12,969 nucleotides of DNA from Syntrophomonadaceae bacterium (GCA_007120815.1 SKMY01000009.1:1-12969); one strand, 5' to 3'. Counted from the first letter of the stretch, positions 1 through 6,621 are shown. The notes: generated by a model from the letters alone, not told the origin. Made by a program: numbers and translations.

Positions 1-406
1 GCCTCTCGGAAATCAAACCCAAAAACCATGGGTCCATAGGCCCGTAACACCTCGAAAAAGGAAAGAAAAGAAAGAAACCAAAAAGCATCTAACGTCAGAC
101 CTCAAAAAGAGCATGGCAAACTATTTAGCCCCGTAATCGATTTGGAAAAAGTTTTAAAATAACGAAGAATCGCTACCGTTTTTATAAATTTTCATTCCTC
201 AGTCAGCCTTACCACATACTGTCAAATTTCCAAATGCGATCTTTAGAAAGAAAATCAGGAAAATATATCTTCGAAAAGAAGAACTGCCGGAATTAACAAG
301 AAAAATAAACACAAAAACCATTCGCACTTGAAGTGGCAGACCATATAGAACGTCAAAAACCTTCACACTTTCACAGCAAAGCGATTTCCAGTCTTCTCGC
401 CTCAAA
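1..406. other. Stretch without a recognisable gene, outside the Tn3 end
   Basis: This stretch lies outside the Tn3-type inverted repeat that begins at 407. It is A- and purine-rich on the plus strand around 55-90. A minus-strand reading frame at 199-405 is open for 68 codons, but it lacks a ribosome binding site, resembles no family I know and has an unusual composition rich in Phe, Val and Ser, so I treat it as chance. I see no RNA gene or repeat here. Confidence 0.5.
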
Positions 407-444
407 GGGGTCCTGCCGACAAAACGCGGATATTATACGCTAAG
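407..444. repeat. 38-bp terminal inverted repeat of a Tn3-family transposon
   Basis: The 38 bases begin GGGGTC and end ACGCTAAG. Their length and both ends match the Tn3-family terminal repeat pattern, in which the Tn3 repeat begins GGGGTC and ends ACGTTAAG. The inner end lies 59 bases from the stop codon of the tnpA relic at 504, which is the usual arrangement, with tnpA ending next to the terminal repeat. The outer end faces position 406, so the transposon body extended to the right. No convincing partner repeat was found in the window. Confidence 0.85.
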
Positions 445-460
445 GAGATTTTCAAAAGGT

Positions 461-506
461 AAAAGTTTGATTTTTCTACGCTAAGCAGAAAAATCAGACT
501 TTTTTA
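461..506. terminator. Bidirectional intrinsic terminator beside the tnpA stop
   Basis: Two 17-base arms at 461-477 and 487-503 are inverted copies with one mismatch, around a 9-base loop. On the plus strand the stem is followed by a run of six T (500-505). On the minus strand the transcript leaving the stem is also T-rich. The structure sits directly against the tnpA relic's stop codon and just inside the transposon end, so it probably ended tnpA transcription and shielded the element from outside reading. Confidence 0.7.
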
Positions 507-745
507 AATCCTAAGTGGACGTAGGGAATGTATAGAGTTTAAAATCTCGGTTATAAATGAATATTCTCCTAAAAAATTTATGTGTTCCCATCCTAATGGT
601 GATATGTGTGGAAGTAATTCTTCTTGATATTTTCCTGTAGTTTTAAAATTTTCAACTGCTTGCGATAGATACACGGTATTCCAAATACTAATAGCATTAA
701 TAATGAGGTTTAAGGCGCTGGCACGCTGTAATTGATCTTTTTATT
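504..745 (-). pseudogene. tnpA: C-terminal relic of a Tn3-family transposase
   Basis: Read on the minus strand, this gives the characteristic C-terminus of Tn3-family TnpA. It runs through LQRASALNLIINAI, then WNTVYL, then SPLGWEHINFLGEY, and ends near LRPLR with a TAA stop at 504-506. These blocks are highly conserved in the DDE transposases that move Tn3-type elements by replicative transposition. An in-frame TAA lies just upstream of the LQRAS block (about 748-750). Beyond it a weaker continuation of about 20 codons runs to roughly 815 before another stop. About 900 of the usual 1,000 residues are missing, so the gene is dead. The 38-bp repeat at 407-444 confirms the identification. The subgroup is unclear, although the wording is close to Gram-positive elements such as Tn1546. 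Confidence 0.85.
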
Positions 746-842
746 GGAAACCTATAAATTTGACAAAACGGTTGTAAGTCTGCTCTAAACTCAAGAAACT
801 TATAGCCTCATCAAGTCAGAAATAGCCCAGATCATAACCATG

Positions 843-875
843 GCTGCTGGCAACGGCATTTTGCCAGGCAGCAGC
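843..875. other. GC-rich hairpin
   Basis: GCTGCTG at 843-849 pairs with CAGCAGC at 869-875, and GCAA at 850-853 pairs with TTGC at 861-864. This leaves a 7-base loop and a 4-base bulge on the right arm. A second short hairpin (CGGTT/AACCG, 883-898) follows. There is no T-run, so neither is a classic terminator. They may be remains of the transposon's internal region or a leader structure for the gene at 973. Confidence 0.35.
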
Positions 876-929
876 TAATGACCGGTTGCAGCAAACCGCG
901 ATGGAATAGCTTTTTGTCGGCTAAGCACA

Positions 930-967
930 ATCACCACTTTTTATGATACGGTGAAAGTGGAGGTGAT
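930..967 (+). promoter_or_regulatory. Hairpin that can mask the ribosome binding site of the 973 gene
   Basis: The seven bases CCACTTT at 934-940 pair perfectly with AAAGTGG at 954-960. ATCA at 930-933 pairs with TGAT at 964-967, leaving AGG (961-963) as a bulge. The very strong ribosome binding site GGAGGTGAT (959-967) therefore lies wholly inside the right arm, six bases before the ATG. If the hairpin forms in the mRNA it would hide the site and lower translation. Pairing is visible in the sequence. The regulatory role is inferred. Confidence 0.4.
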
Positions 968-972
968 CCGCT

Positions 973-1299
973 ATGACGGATGGGAAAATGTTAAAAGATT
1001 TACAGTCGGCCGGGGGATGGTTTGTGGGTTTGTATACAGGCATTATTCAGTCGCAACTGGAGCGGCTTGAAACTGATCGGGAGTATAAGAAACGTTTCAT
1101 CCAAAAAATCCATGAGAGTGAAGGCAGGGATAAAGACTTAGGCGGCACTACCACTCGAGTCAATTCAGTGATACGCATCGTTCGAAGTCAGAAGGCACGA
1201 GCAGCCCTTGAGTATGTCAGGCATTCCCACAGAATCAGGGAATCGGATCCACTTGCCGTGGTGTACGCTGCTGTCACTCTGGATGAAATGAAATGATAA
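973..1299 (+). CDS. Small basic hypothetical protein (107 aa)
   Basis: The ATG at 973 is preceded at ideal distance by GGAGGTGAT, so the start is secure. I cannot assign a family. The protein is rich in Arg and Lys, with no membrane segment and no signal peptide. Its central block, GGTTTRVNSVIRIVRS at about residues 57-72, looks like a conserved core followed by a helical tail (about residues 73-107). It could be a small cytoplasmic or nucleic-acid-binding protein, but no catalytic motif supports a role. It stands alone: the dead transposon is upstream and a minus-strand pseudogene lies convergent downstream. The ribosome binding site may be masked by a hairpin (930-967). Confidence 0.65.
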
Positions 1300-1512
1300 A
1301 TATACAGTTTTGGAGAAAGGAAAAGTCCACAGCAGAATATTAATTTCTATACTAAAATGGCCGCCTCAAGTGTTATGAGACGGTCTTCGTTTTGCATGGG
1401 ATTGGTCATTCCTTGTGGCAAGTTTTAGTTTGAATCTTCTACCAGGGCAAGGGAGGTATCTTCTGCCTGAAGCATCAATTTATACTTATGGGAGAAGAAC
1501 AAGCAAGGGTCT

Positions 1513-1985
1513 TACCTGGCACATCCAATGGGCTCCAGCTCATATTTCTCCAGAGCTAGGTTAAACAGGTCCATGTCATAACCCTTCTCTTTATATGATA
1601 TCTCAGGATCAGATCCATGGGAAGGCTGAAAGAAAAACTGTACCCGGCCGCGTCAAGCAGACGTGACGCTTCAGGCTCCTCTAGCTGCAGGGCAATGATC
1701 AGCGAAAAGACCGTTCGCTTGCTGGGCTGGTAGTCTGCTGAGCTACGAATCCGTGAAAAAAGCCTTCTGTCCATGCGGGCGCGTTTATATACGTCCACCT
1801 CATCAAGCCCTTTCTGATCGATGAGCCAGAAGAGTATTTCACTAAACTAGTTCTTGAACTTCCAGCGCATAACCAGTGGGTTCTGCAACGCTTGAGGAAC
1901 TGTTTAAGTGAAAAGAAAAGTGTCTCTGGTCCATCTGCCGATCAACATACTCTTTTAAATCTTTCATGAAAGCAGCTTTGTCCAT
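1513..1985 (-). pseudogene. Frameshifted HTH-like domain protein of a clostridial family
   Basis: The start is ATG at 1985 on the minus strand with GTGGAGG upstream. The first frame opens MDKAAFMKDLKEYVD and stops at TAG 1842-1844. A one-base shift restores FSEILFWLIDQKGLDEVDVY followed by KRARMDRRLFSRIRS, ending near RLLDAAGYSFS. A second shift around 1600 restores a tail, DMDLFNLALEKYELEPIGC, that reaches a TAA at 1513-1515. From memory, the core (VYK+A..DR+LFS+IRS, then P.K.T...LI.AL.L) matches a helix-turn-helix-like module common in Clostridia, alone or at the C-terminus of larger proteins such as macro-domain proteins. Two shifts at places where the family reads through mean the gene is broken, unless they are assembly errors. 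A TATAAT-like box lies at 2054-2059 on this strand, but without a good -35. Confidence 0.75.
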
Positions 1986-2118
1986 GAAACCAACCTCCAC
2001 ACTTGTTAAATGTCGTATCAGAAGCGACCATCATCCTAATAAGATTTGCTATCATTATATCAAAAATAGGAAATGAGTGTGGTAGGAATTAAGTGATTAT
2101 CTCATCACAATGTGTGGG

Positions 2119-2124
2119 TATAAT
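2119..2124 (+). promoter_or_regulatory. Possible -10 box upstream of the HD/MORN pair
   Basis: A perfect TATAAT sits about 140 bases before the HD gene, in a gene-free stretch (1986-2263). The bases about 17 positions upstream (around 2096-2101) are a poor -35, and no other regulatory structure stands out, so this is only a candidate promoter. Confidence 0.25.
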
Positions 2125-2263
2125 TAATGTTAGAGAATTCAAAATAATGTGATAGTCTCTGAAGCTTTTTTTAGTTTCTCTATTTAGATCATTCAACAAA
2201 TGTTCTATTAGACCAAAGGATTACGTTGTCGCGAAAAACTCTGCGCTTAAAGGAGGAATTGTA

Positions 2264-2839
2264 ATGATTTTAACAGGAAAAATAACAGAAGCGTTCAATT
2301 GGGCGTTGATTTTTCATGGAGGGGCGAAACGGAAAGGAACCACCATTCCCTATTTATCCCATCTGATGGCAGTAGCCTCAATTGTTATGGAGTACACATC
2401 TGACGAAGATGTAGTTATTGCAGCCCTGTTACACGATGCTGCGGAAGATGCCGGCGGAAAGGCGACGCTTGAAAACATCCGCCACCATTTTGGCGACCGG
2501 GTGGCGCAAATTGTTGATGACTGTTCGGATACCTTTGAGACGCCTAAACCAGATTACCGTCCCCGTAAGGCGGCCTATGTGGCAGGACTTAAAGACAAGC
2601 AGTCAGATTCACAGTTGGTGTCCCTGGCGGACAAAGTCCATAATATGCGGTCGATACTGCGCGATTACCGCATGAGTCAGGAAGAACTGTGGAAACGGTT
2701 TAATGCCGACCGGGATACGATTCTGTGGCATTACGATGAGCTTCTTGCAGCTTTCCGCAACATTAACCACCCAAAACACAAAGCACTGGTGGACGAACTG
2801 GAACGCGACCTTAACGCATTGAAAGAACTGATAGCTTAG
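2264..2839 (+). CDS. HD-domain phosphohydrolase, probable small (p)ppGpp hydrolase
   Basis: This 191-residue protein consists of essentially one HD domain of the RelA/SpoT type. The metal ligands expected from that family are all visible: H33 in PYLSHL, H57-D58 in LLHDAAED, and D123 in LADKVHNMRS, which closely matches the LAD+LHNMRT signature of Rel hydrolase domains. E61-D62, which position the attacking water in Rel enzymes, are also present. No synthetase, TGS or ACT domain is present, and the length fits stand-alone small alarmone hydrolases (Mesh1-like), which remove the 3' pyrophosphate of (p)ppGpp. The ATG has AAAGGAGG six bases upstream. The MORN gene follows after 18 bases, suggesting one transcript. 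The substrate is inferred and other nucleotide pyrophosphates are possible. It probably acts in the cytosol. Confidence 0.9.
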   Translation: MILTGKITEAFNWALIFHGGAKRKGTTIPYLSHLMAVASIVMEYTSDEDVVIAALLHDAAEDAGGKATLENIRHHFGDRVAQIVDDCSDTFETPKPDYRPRKAAYVAGLKDKQSDSQLVSLADKVHNMRSILRDYRMSQEELWKRFNADRDTILWHYDELLAAFRNINHPKHKALVDELERDLNALKELIA

Positions 2840-2857
2840 CGAAAGGAGTGAGTCGTT

Positions 2858-3349
2858 GTGATTCAGTTATTTGATATTGCAGACGTTTTACACCAAGAAG
2901 GAGACGAAACGAATCAAGTGCCTAATGGAAAAGACATGAAGCTTCATCGTGATGGCAGTCTATATGTAGGCGAATGGAAAGAAGGGGTCAAGCATGGAAC
3001 AGGGACTTTAACATGGCCAGACGGCGCTGTTTACAGCGGTGACTGGGAGGATGGAAAACCCAAAGGAAACGGATTGTTCAGAACAGCAGATGGCACCGCA
3101 TATGTCGGCATGTTTATGGGAAACTCTCTTCAGGGAAAGGGGTTGGTTTCATTTCCAGATGGCCGGGTTTATGTCGGCGAATTTCATGACAGCAATATGC
3201 AGGGGGAAGGTGTACTGTTCGGCACTGAGGGAGAAATGGTCAAGGGTAAATGGGAAGACGGTGAGATCCTGGGAAAGAGTTTGGTGTTGATGCGGGACGG
3301 CAGAATTGTTACAGGTGAGTGGATTGATGGGCAGTTCATTGTTGAATAA
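2858..3349 (+). CDS. MORN-repeat protein (163 aa)
   Basis: Translation starts at GTG 2858 behind AAAGGAG (2842-2848). After a 33-residue lead-in, five complete repeats of 23 residues and one partial repeat follow, at about 34-56, 57-79, 80-102, 103-125, 126-148 and 149-163. The early units follow the MORN pattern Y.G.W..G...G.G....DG, for example YVGEWKEGVKHGTGT and YSGDWEDGKPKGNG. The last two are weaker (VKGKW, VTGEW). MORN repeats form a curved beta-hairpin sheet and usually mediate binding to proteins or lipids. There is no signal peptide or membrane segment, and the protein is acidic. Placement 18 bases after the HD gene suggests co-expression and perhaps a scaffold or regulator for that enzyme, which is inference. 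Confidence 0.92.
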   Translation: MIQLFDIADVLHQEGDETNQVPNGKDMKLHRDGSLYVGEWKEGVKHGTGTLTWPDGAVYSGDWEDGKPKGNGLFRTADGTAYVGMFMGNSLQGKGLVSFPDGRVYVGEFHDSNMQGEGVLFGTEGEMVKGKWEDGEILGKSLVLMRDGRIVTGEWIDGQFIVE

Positions 3350-3423
3350 GCTGGAGTAACCTGGTAATCATTCGTTTGAAAAGTAATCCTTGATGTATCG
3401 TTGCTATTAATGAGGTGAAGATG

Positions 3424-4017
3424 ATGCAAGATGATTGGACAAATGAATTAAGAAACAAGGTCAGAAAACTCAGGAGTAATATTACGTTTACAGATTATAA
3501 TATGATGAACCGGCGTCTTGACATACTTGGCAGTGAGTCAACATATCAGGGTTTTTCAAAGGTGTTCATTTATTATCAACTCAGCACCAAAATCAATATT
3601 CCTTTCGCACAAAAACTCATATTGATAATTCATCGCTGTGCTGGACCTTCCCATGTGGAGAGGTATGATCAGTATTTTATGAACGATGAAGAGGGAAAGC
3701 TCATTCGGCCAAGAGTGATCGCTTCATGTGATGGCGCCAGGAGAATGATTAGGGATTACTATCAGGAATATGCATCTAAAAATGAAAAATACTCCAGACA
3801 GTTGAACATGCTTGCTCCCAACACCAATGTCAATCAATTCAGAGCAAAAAAAGAACTTTATGTGGTTGTTCATGATCATGAAGGGATTACCATTCTTCCG
3901 GAGATCCTTGACCGCATGAAGTGTTATGAGAAACGATGGCTGTTTGTGTGTTTGGATAAGGAACACGATCCTTACATCAGAGACTTGAACAGTTTCGTAA
4001 CCGCGTATAACATCTGA
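3424..4017 (+). CDS. Hypothetical protein (197 aa)
   Basis: I do not recognise the family. The start at ATG 3424 gives eight bases from GAGG (3412-3415). ATG 3421 is also possible, and GTG 3415 overlaps the binding site. The N-terminal part looks helical and basic (NELRNKVRKLRSN). The C-terminal third has alternating hydrophobic strands (ELYVVVHDHEGITILPEIL and KRWLFVCLD), suggesting a small alpha/beta domain. There is no signal peptide or membrane segment and no metal or nucleotide-binding motif I can defend. After the TGA the same frame stays open to 4206, so the stop may be premature. The gene begins 74 bases after the MORN gene in the same direction, with no terminator seen between them. 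Confidence 0.75.
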   Translation: MQDDWTNELRNKVRKLRSNITFTDYNMMNRRLDILGSESTYQGFSKVFIYYQLSTKINIPFAQKLILIIHRCAGPSHVERYDQYFMNDEEGKLIRPRVIASCDGARRMIRDYYQEYASKNEKYSRQLNMLAPNTNVNQFRAKKELYVVVHDHEGITILPEILDRMKCYEKRWLFVCLDKEHDPYIRDLNSFVTAYNI

Positions 4018-4040
4018 ATTGACGATCATTGTGCCTTCAA

Positions 4041-4054
4041 ACAAGTGAACTTGT
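4041..4054. other. 14-bp dyad
   Basis: ACAAGT and ACTTGT are perfect inverted copies separated by GA. This is the size and symmetry of an operator for a dimeric regulator, but it could be chance. It lies about 105 bases before the next ribosome binding site. Confidence 0.2.
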
Positions 4055-4159
4055 ATGTGGAACTCTTCCTATTCAGATTACAATCAAGTCAGTTAAATGG
4101 TTTGAATGCAGATTATCTAGAGAATAATATCTTTGCTTCGAGATACGAAGGAGGATTAA

Positions 4160-4293
4160 TATGCCTATTTTCTGCAATGATCAGTTTTATGAAAAGTTGC
4201 CATTAGTCTAGAAACGTTGAAGACATGGTGCTGCGACTGGCAGATCAGCTTTTTGGTCCCGATACTTCTACATGGACATCAAGAAAAGAATAA
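4160..4293 (+). pseudogene. Possible short frameshifted gene
   Basis: An ATG at 4160 follows a strong site, GAAGGAGG, at ideal spacing and reads MPIFCNDQFYEKLPLV before a TAG at 4208-4210. A one-base shift reopens a frame reading RNVEDMVLRLADQLFGPD to a TAA at 4291-4293. Together they would make a protein of about 43 residues, with a helical second half. The excellent ribosome binding site and the reopened frame suggest a broken small gene. No family is recognised. The rest of 4294-4436 holds nothing I can identify. Confidence 0.3.
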
Positions 4294-4436
4294 AGAGCAG
4301 CATTAGTGTGATTCCCGATGGTTACTTAATCGATATGACCCTGTTTACAAACTCAAGCTTTATATGGCGTCTCCTCTCTTGCCTTATGGCAAATTGTAGG
4401 AACAAATGTTTAAATTTATATAAAGGAGGTGATATT

Positions 4437-4655
4437 ATGTGGAATGCTGAGATACTGTTATATTCAGCGACTACTTACAGCGTTGAAAATTTGAAAAGCA
4501 TTAAGTCTGATGGTCCAAGTCAGTCCGTATTGTCTGACGATCGAATTTCCGAGTTCTCTCTTCCGTTAGAAGGCAGTTTGACGTTTTCTTCAGAATCAAA
4601 AATATTTACTATTGCCGTTTCAAATGTTGAATATGTGATTTTATCGAAAAAATAA
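4437..4655 (+). CDS. Small hypothetical protein (72 aa)
   Basis: The start is ATG 4437, directly behind TAAAGGAGGTGAT, the best ribosome binding site in the window. The frame is open further upstream, but those codons show no sign of being coding. The 72-residue product begins MWNAEILLYSATTYSVENL and contains alternating hydrophobic and polar residues that suggest beta strands (GSLTFSSESKIFTIAVS, then VEYVILSKK). It has no membrane segment or signal peptide. I do not know the family. The gene ends 12 bases before a possible decayed minus-strand gene. Confidence 0.55.
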   Translation: MWNAEILLYSATTYSVENLKSIKSDGPSQSVLSDDRISEFSLPLEGSLTFSSESKIFTIAVSNVEYVILSKK

Positions 4656-4667
4656 TACTAAATTTTC

Positions 4668-5031
4668 TCATTGGCTGCTCTTGAAATTGCGCTTCATGGG
4701 CAGCCTCTCCCTATTGGTGTTCTTCCAGATTTCCCTCTGTTTCATGGGCTTCGTCGAACAACAAACTCAATGATGGCTAGAGTTGTCACGATGGTTATTA
4801 TGATCGGTACCAGCATTTCATGTATTTTCTGTCTATCTACTATCTGCTCATCTAGGAAATGTTTCGTCTCCTGTTTACTTTCTTTTCGGTCCAGCAGGCT
4901 GTTATAATCCGCAGTACTTCTACTGGGTTTCTTTTAGATAGTCAATCGAATACAGATGAAGGCAGCGGCCTTTCCACCGTCGCCCTTTTGGTCGTTTGTG
5001 ACGATTCTGCCGTCTCAATGTGGTCGATTTC
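4668..5031 (-). pseudogene. Possible decayed gene with one membrane segment
   Basis: No frame is intact, but three minus-strand pieces follow one another plausibly. The first is EIDHIETAESSQTTKRATVE (from about 5031). The second runs from STADYNSLLDRKESKQ through KHFLDEQIVDRQKIHEM to a hydrophobic stretch, MLVPIIITIVTTLAIIEFVV, and then RR. The third is MKQREIWKNTNRER, ending at a TGA at 4668-4670. Read together they suggest a small protein with a soluble charged region, a single C-terminal membrane helix and a basic cytoplasmic tail. Shifts and stops separate the pieces. The plus-strand frame at 4859-5119 is open for 86 codons but lacks a ribosome binding site and may be antisense. No family is recognised, and this call is tentative. 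Confidence 0.28.
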
Positions 5032-5288
5032 CCTTTATGGCACTCAATGGACTGTGGAGATCATTTGCAATGGCAGTTCAATTAGTAAGTATGGATTTAA
5101 TGAATATCCTAAAGAATAGGATCAGTTCTGCAAGATGATAGCGCAAGTGGCAGGAAAACCCTTTCGATAAAAAATATACTCGTTATGTAATAAAATTTTG
5201 AGATTATCGAAACTAAATCATTCAAAAAGAAGGATGTAAAGACTTAAGCGAGAATATTAATATAATACAACCGCGTTTCGAAATTATT

Positions 5289-5332
5289 AGCTCAAAAGAG
5301 TTTATTGATCCATTATTCATCAATTTTGAGCT
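5289..5332. other. Long interrupted hairpin
   Basis: AGCTCAAAA (5289-5297) is a perfect inverted copy of TTTTGAGCT (5324-5332). Inside it, TTGAT (5305-5309) pairs with ATCAA (5319-5323), leaving a 9-base loop and a 7-base bulge on the left side only. Fourteen pairs in total make this one of the best hairpins in the window. No T-run follows on the plus strand. It sits in a gene-poor stretch (5032-5417) where I find no other convincing feature, so it could be a small RNA, a processing site or a relic of a mobile element. Confidence 0.45.
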
Positions 5333-5417
5333 CTGTAGGCATTAACGAAACGAAACATGCTCGCCACGGAAAATCCTACGGTAAAAGAAATGGTGGAAAC
5401 AACCAGGCCCGTAAATT

Positions 5418-5582
5418 ATGATTTTATTTACAAAAGATGCTACCATTTACCTTGAAAGAAAATATGAGAACTTTCATGCCGTCTTAGGTAATACTGCTTA
5501 AGATACAAGAGCGGAATTTAGCGAGGAAGGTTATGAGCTGCAAGATACCATATATTTCTTAGGCCATCAATTACTTTGTTGA
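5418..5582 (+). pseudogene. Possible small gene interrupted by one stop codon
   Basis: From ATG 5418 one frame reads MILFTKDATIYLERKYENFH through AVLGNTA, meets a single TAA, then continues DTRAEFSEEGYELQDTIYFL to a TGA at 5580-5582. The 55-codon stretch has protein-like composition on both sides of the TAA, suggesting a nonsense mutation in a small gene. No clear ribosome binding site precedes the ATG and no family is recognised. It ends where the promoter of the next gene begins. Confidence 0.25.
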
Positions 5583-5607
5583 CGCTGCTTGTGTTCTTTA
5601 TTATGAT
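5579..5607 (+). promoter_or_regulatory. Sigma-A type promoter for the 5647 gene
   Basis: TTGACG (5579-5584) and TATGAT (5602-5607) each differ from the housekeeping consensus at one base and are separated by the ideal 17 bases. The -10 box ends 39 bases before the ATG at 5647, leaving a short leader that carries the ribosome binding site. This is the best promoter in the window and suggests that the gene is transcribed on its own. Confidence 0.65.
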
Positions 5608-5646
5608 TTAGTATGAAAGAACAGTGCTATTAGGGAGGTGAACGGT

Positions 5647-6261
5647 ATGAAAGTACGCACAAAAGAAAAACTCCAGCGGGCATACAGTCATATCAATGCT
5701 AACAACCATGAGTTGGTGGCACAGATTAAGCCAAATCATGTGGAAGAGTATGAGTGGCTGATCCAGAACCATAAGCGGGCCGGTGACTATGATTACCAAC
5801 ACAGATATAAAAGCTACTGGGGAATGCATCGGATAGGCTTTTCATCTGAGTATTACCGAGAGTATTTCCGCTATCTGTTAGACGAAAGATGTTTTGATAT
5901 TCAAGTTAAAGAGCTGGCGTATACTTTATATGAAACCCCCGTGAGGAATGATGTGCAGATGGTCCAATTTTGCTTTTGTTCTAAGCTCTGCCACATGAAT
6001 AACCACAAACTTCCGATTTATGACAGTAATGTCTACAAGTTTTATGGCTTCAATCCGCCAACTACAGGACTGCCATCCGATCGCATTGATAAGATGGATG
6101 CCTTTTATCAGTTCCTGATTGAAGAATATAAAAGTATCCTGGATGAAAAAACCCTTGGTCCGTCCATTCATGCTTTCAGGAATCGTTTTGATGCGGATTG
6201 TTTTACGGATATAAAAGTGATTGACTCATTAATCTGGGCTTATCAAGGTATGTTTAAATGA
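5647..6261 (+). CDS. Hypothetical protein (204 aa), possibly helix-hairpin-helix-like
   Basis: The start is ATG 5647, seven bases after AGGGAGG; GTG 5638 falls inside the binding site and is less likely. The protein is soluble, mostly helical and rich in Tyr and Phe. The most distinctive block, at about residues 106-129, reads VQFCFCSKLCHMNN followed by LPIYDSNVYKFYGF. From memory, F.SKLLH.I....PI+D..V is a recurring motif in uncharacterised Bacillota proteins, and it recalls the helical core of DNA-glycosylase-like (HhH) folds. That link is weak and no catalytic residue is proven. The gene has its own promoter (5579-5607). Its stop overlaps an ATG (ATGA, 6258-6261), so a now-broken downstream gene was probably translationally coupled to it. 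Confidence 0.8.
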   Translation: MKVRTKEKLQRAYSHINANNHELVAQIKPNHVEEYEWLIQNHKRAGDYDYQHRYKSYWGMHRIGFSSEYYREYFRYLLDERCFDIQVKELAYTLYETPVRNDVQMVQFCFCSKLCHMNNHKLPIYDSNVYKFYGFNPPTTGLPSDRIDKMDAFYQFLIEEYKSILDEKTLGPSIHAFRNRFDADCFTDIKVIDSLIWAYQGMFK

Positions 6262-6611
6262 TCATAATTAATGGAGAGAAAGTGGCGAAAATGGCAATAA
6301 AACACTTCTAAAAGTGGATTTGGACGGGTGCATTGAAATTGAGAAAGAACATACACTCCACGGAAACCTTCAGCGACCGGGAAACCGGTAAAACGCTTTG
6401 TGTTATTGCCGATCAGAAGGTTGCGGGTAGGACGATTTAATTTATTGAAAAGTACTTATGAAAAATTGAGCATGTTGGCAATCATGATGTTGAATCTCTA
6501 CTCATTGATTGATACGAAGAAAGTCGGATCAATCATGAACAATCAAGAAAATGTAAAGAAGGCTTTCGAAACGATAGTTCTATATTTATTCCATGGGAAT
6601 ATAAGGGGTAG
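6258..6611 (+). pseudogene. Decayed gene once coupled to the 5647 gene
   Basis: The ATG at 6258 overlaps the stop of the preceding gene as ATGA. The frame reads MIIINGEKVAKMAIKHF, then TAA. Further along the same frame come ETFSDRETGKTLCVIADQKV, KIEHVGNHDVESLLID, and a last piece ending SSIFIPWEYKG with TAG at 6609-6611. Three more in-frame stops interrupt it. Near 6310-6370 another frame gives VDLDGCIEIEKEHTLHGN, suggesting at least one frameshift as well. About 118 codons would have made a soluble acidic protein. The coupling to the upstream gene and the persistence of one frame support a real but dead gene. Its family is unknown. The overlapping open frame 6400-6621 has no ribosome binding site and is not called. 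Confidence 0.45.
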
Positions 6612-6621
6612 GTGGAAACAA

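Noticed and set aside
199..405. Minus-strand open frame of 68 codons
   Set aside because: It has no ribosome binding site, odd composition and no recognisable motif, and it lies directly outside the transposon end.
912..921. Ten-base match to the reverse complement of part of the Tn3 terminal repeat, suggesting a second end
   Set aside because: The rest of the 38-bp repeat does not align, and the outer GGGG end is missing. The match is too short to count as a partner end.
5032..5077. Histidine-kinase-like motif (IANDLHSPLSAIKG) on the minus strand
   Set aside because: It is flanked by stops, the sequence after it is not kinase-like, and neighbouring frames give equally plausible readings. 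The resemblance to a HisKA box is probably chance.
4859..5119. Plus-strand open frame of 86 codons
   Set aside because: It has no ribosome binding site and no family resemblance, and it overlaps a more protein-like set of pieces on the other strand. It cannot be excluded, but it is not called.
6400..6621. Upstream extension of the 6622 gene
   Set aside because: It has no start signal and overlaps a decayed gene in another frame, while a ribosome binding site precedes 6622.
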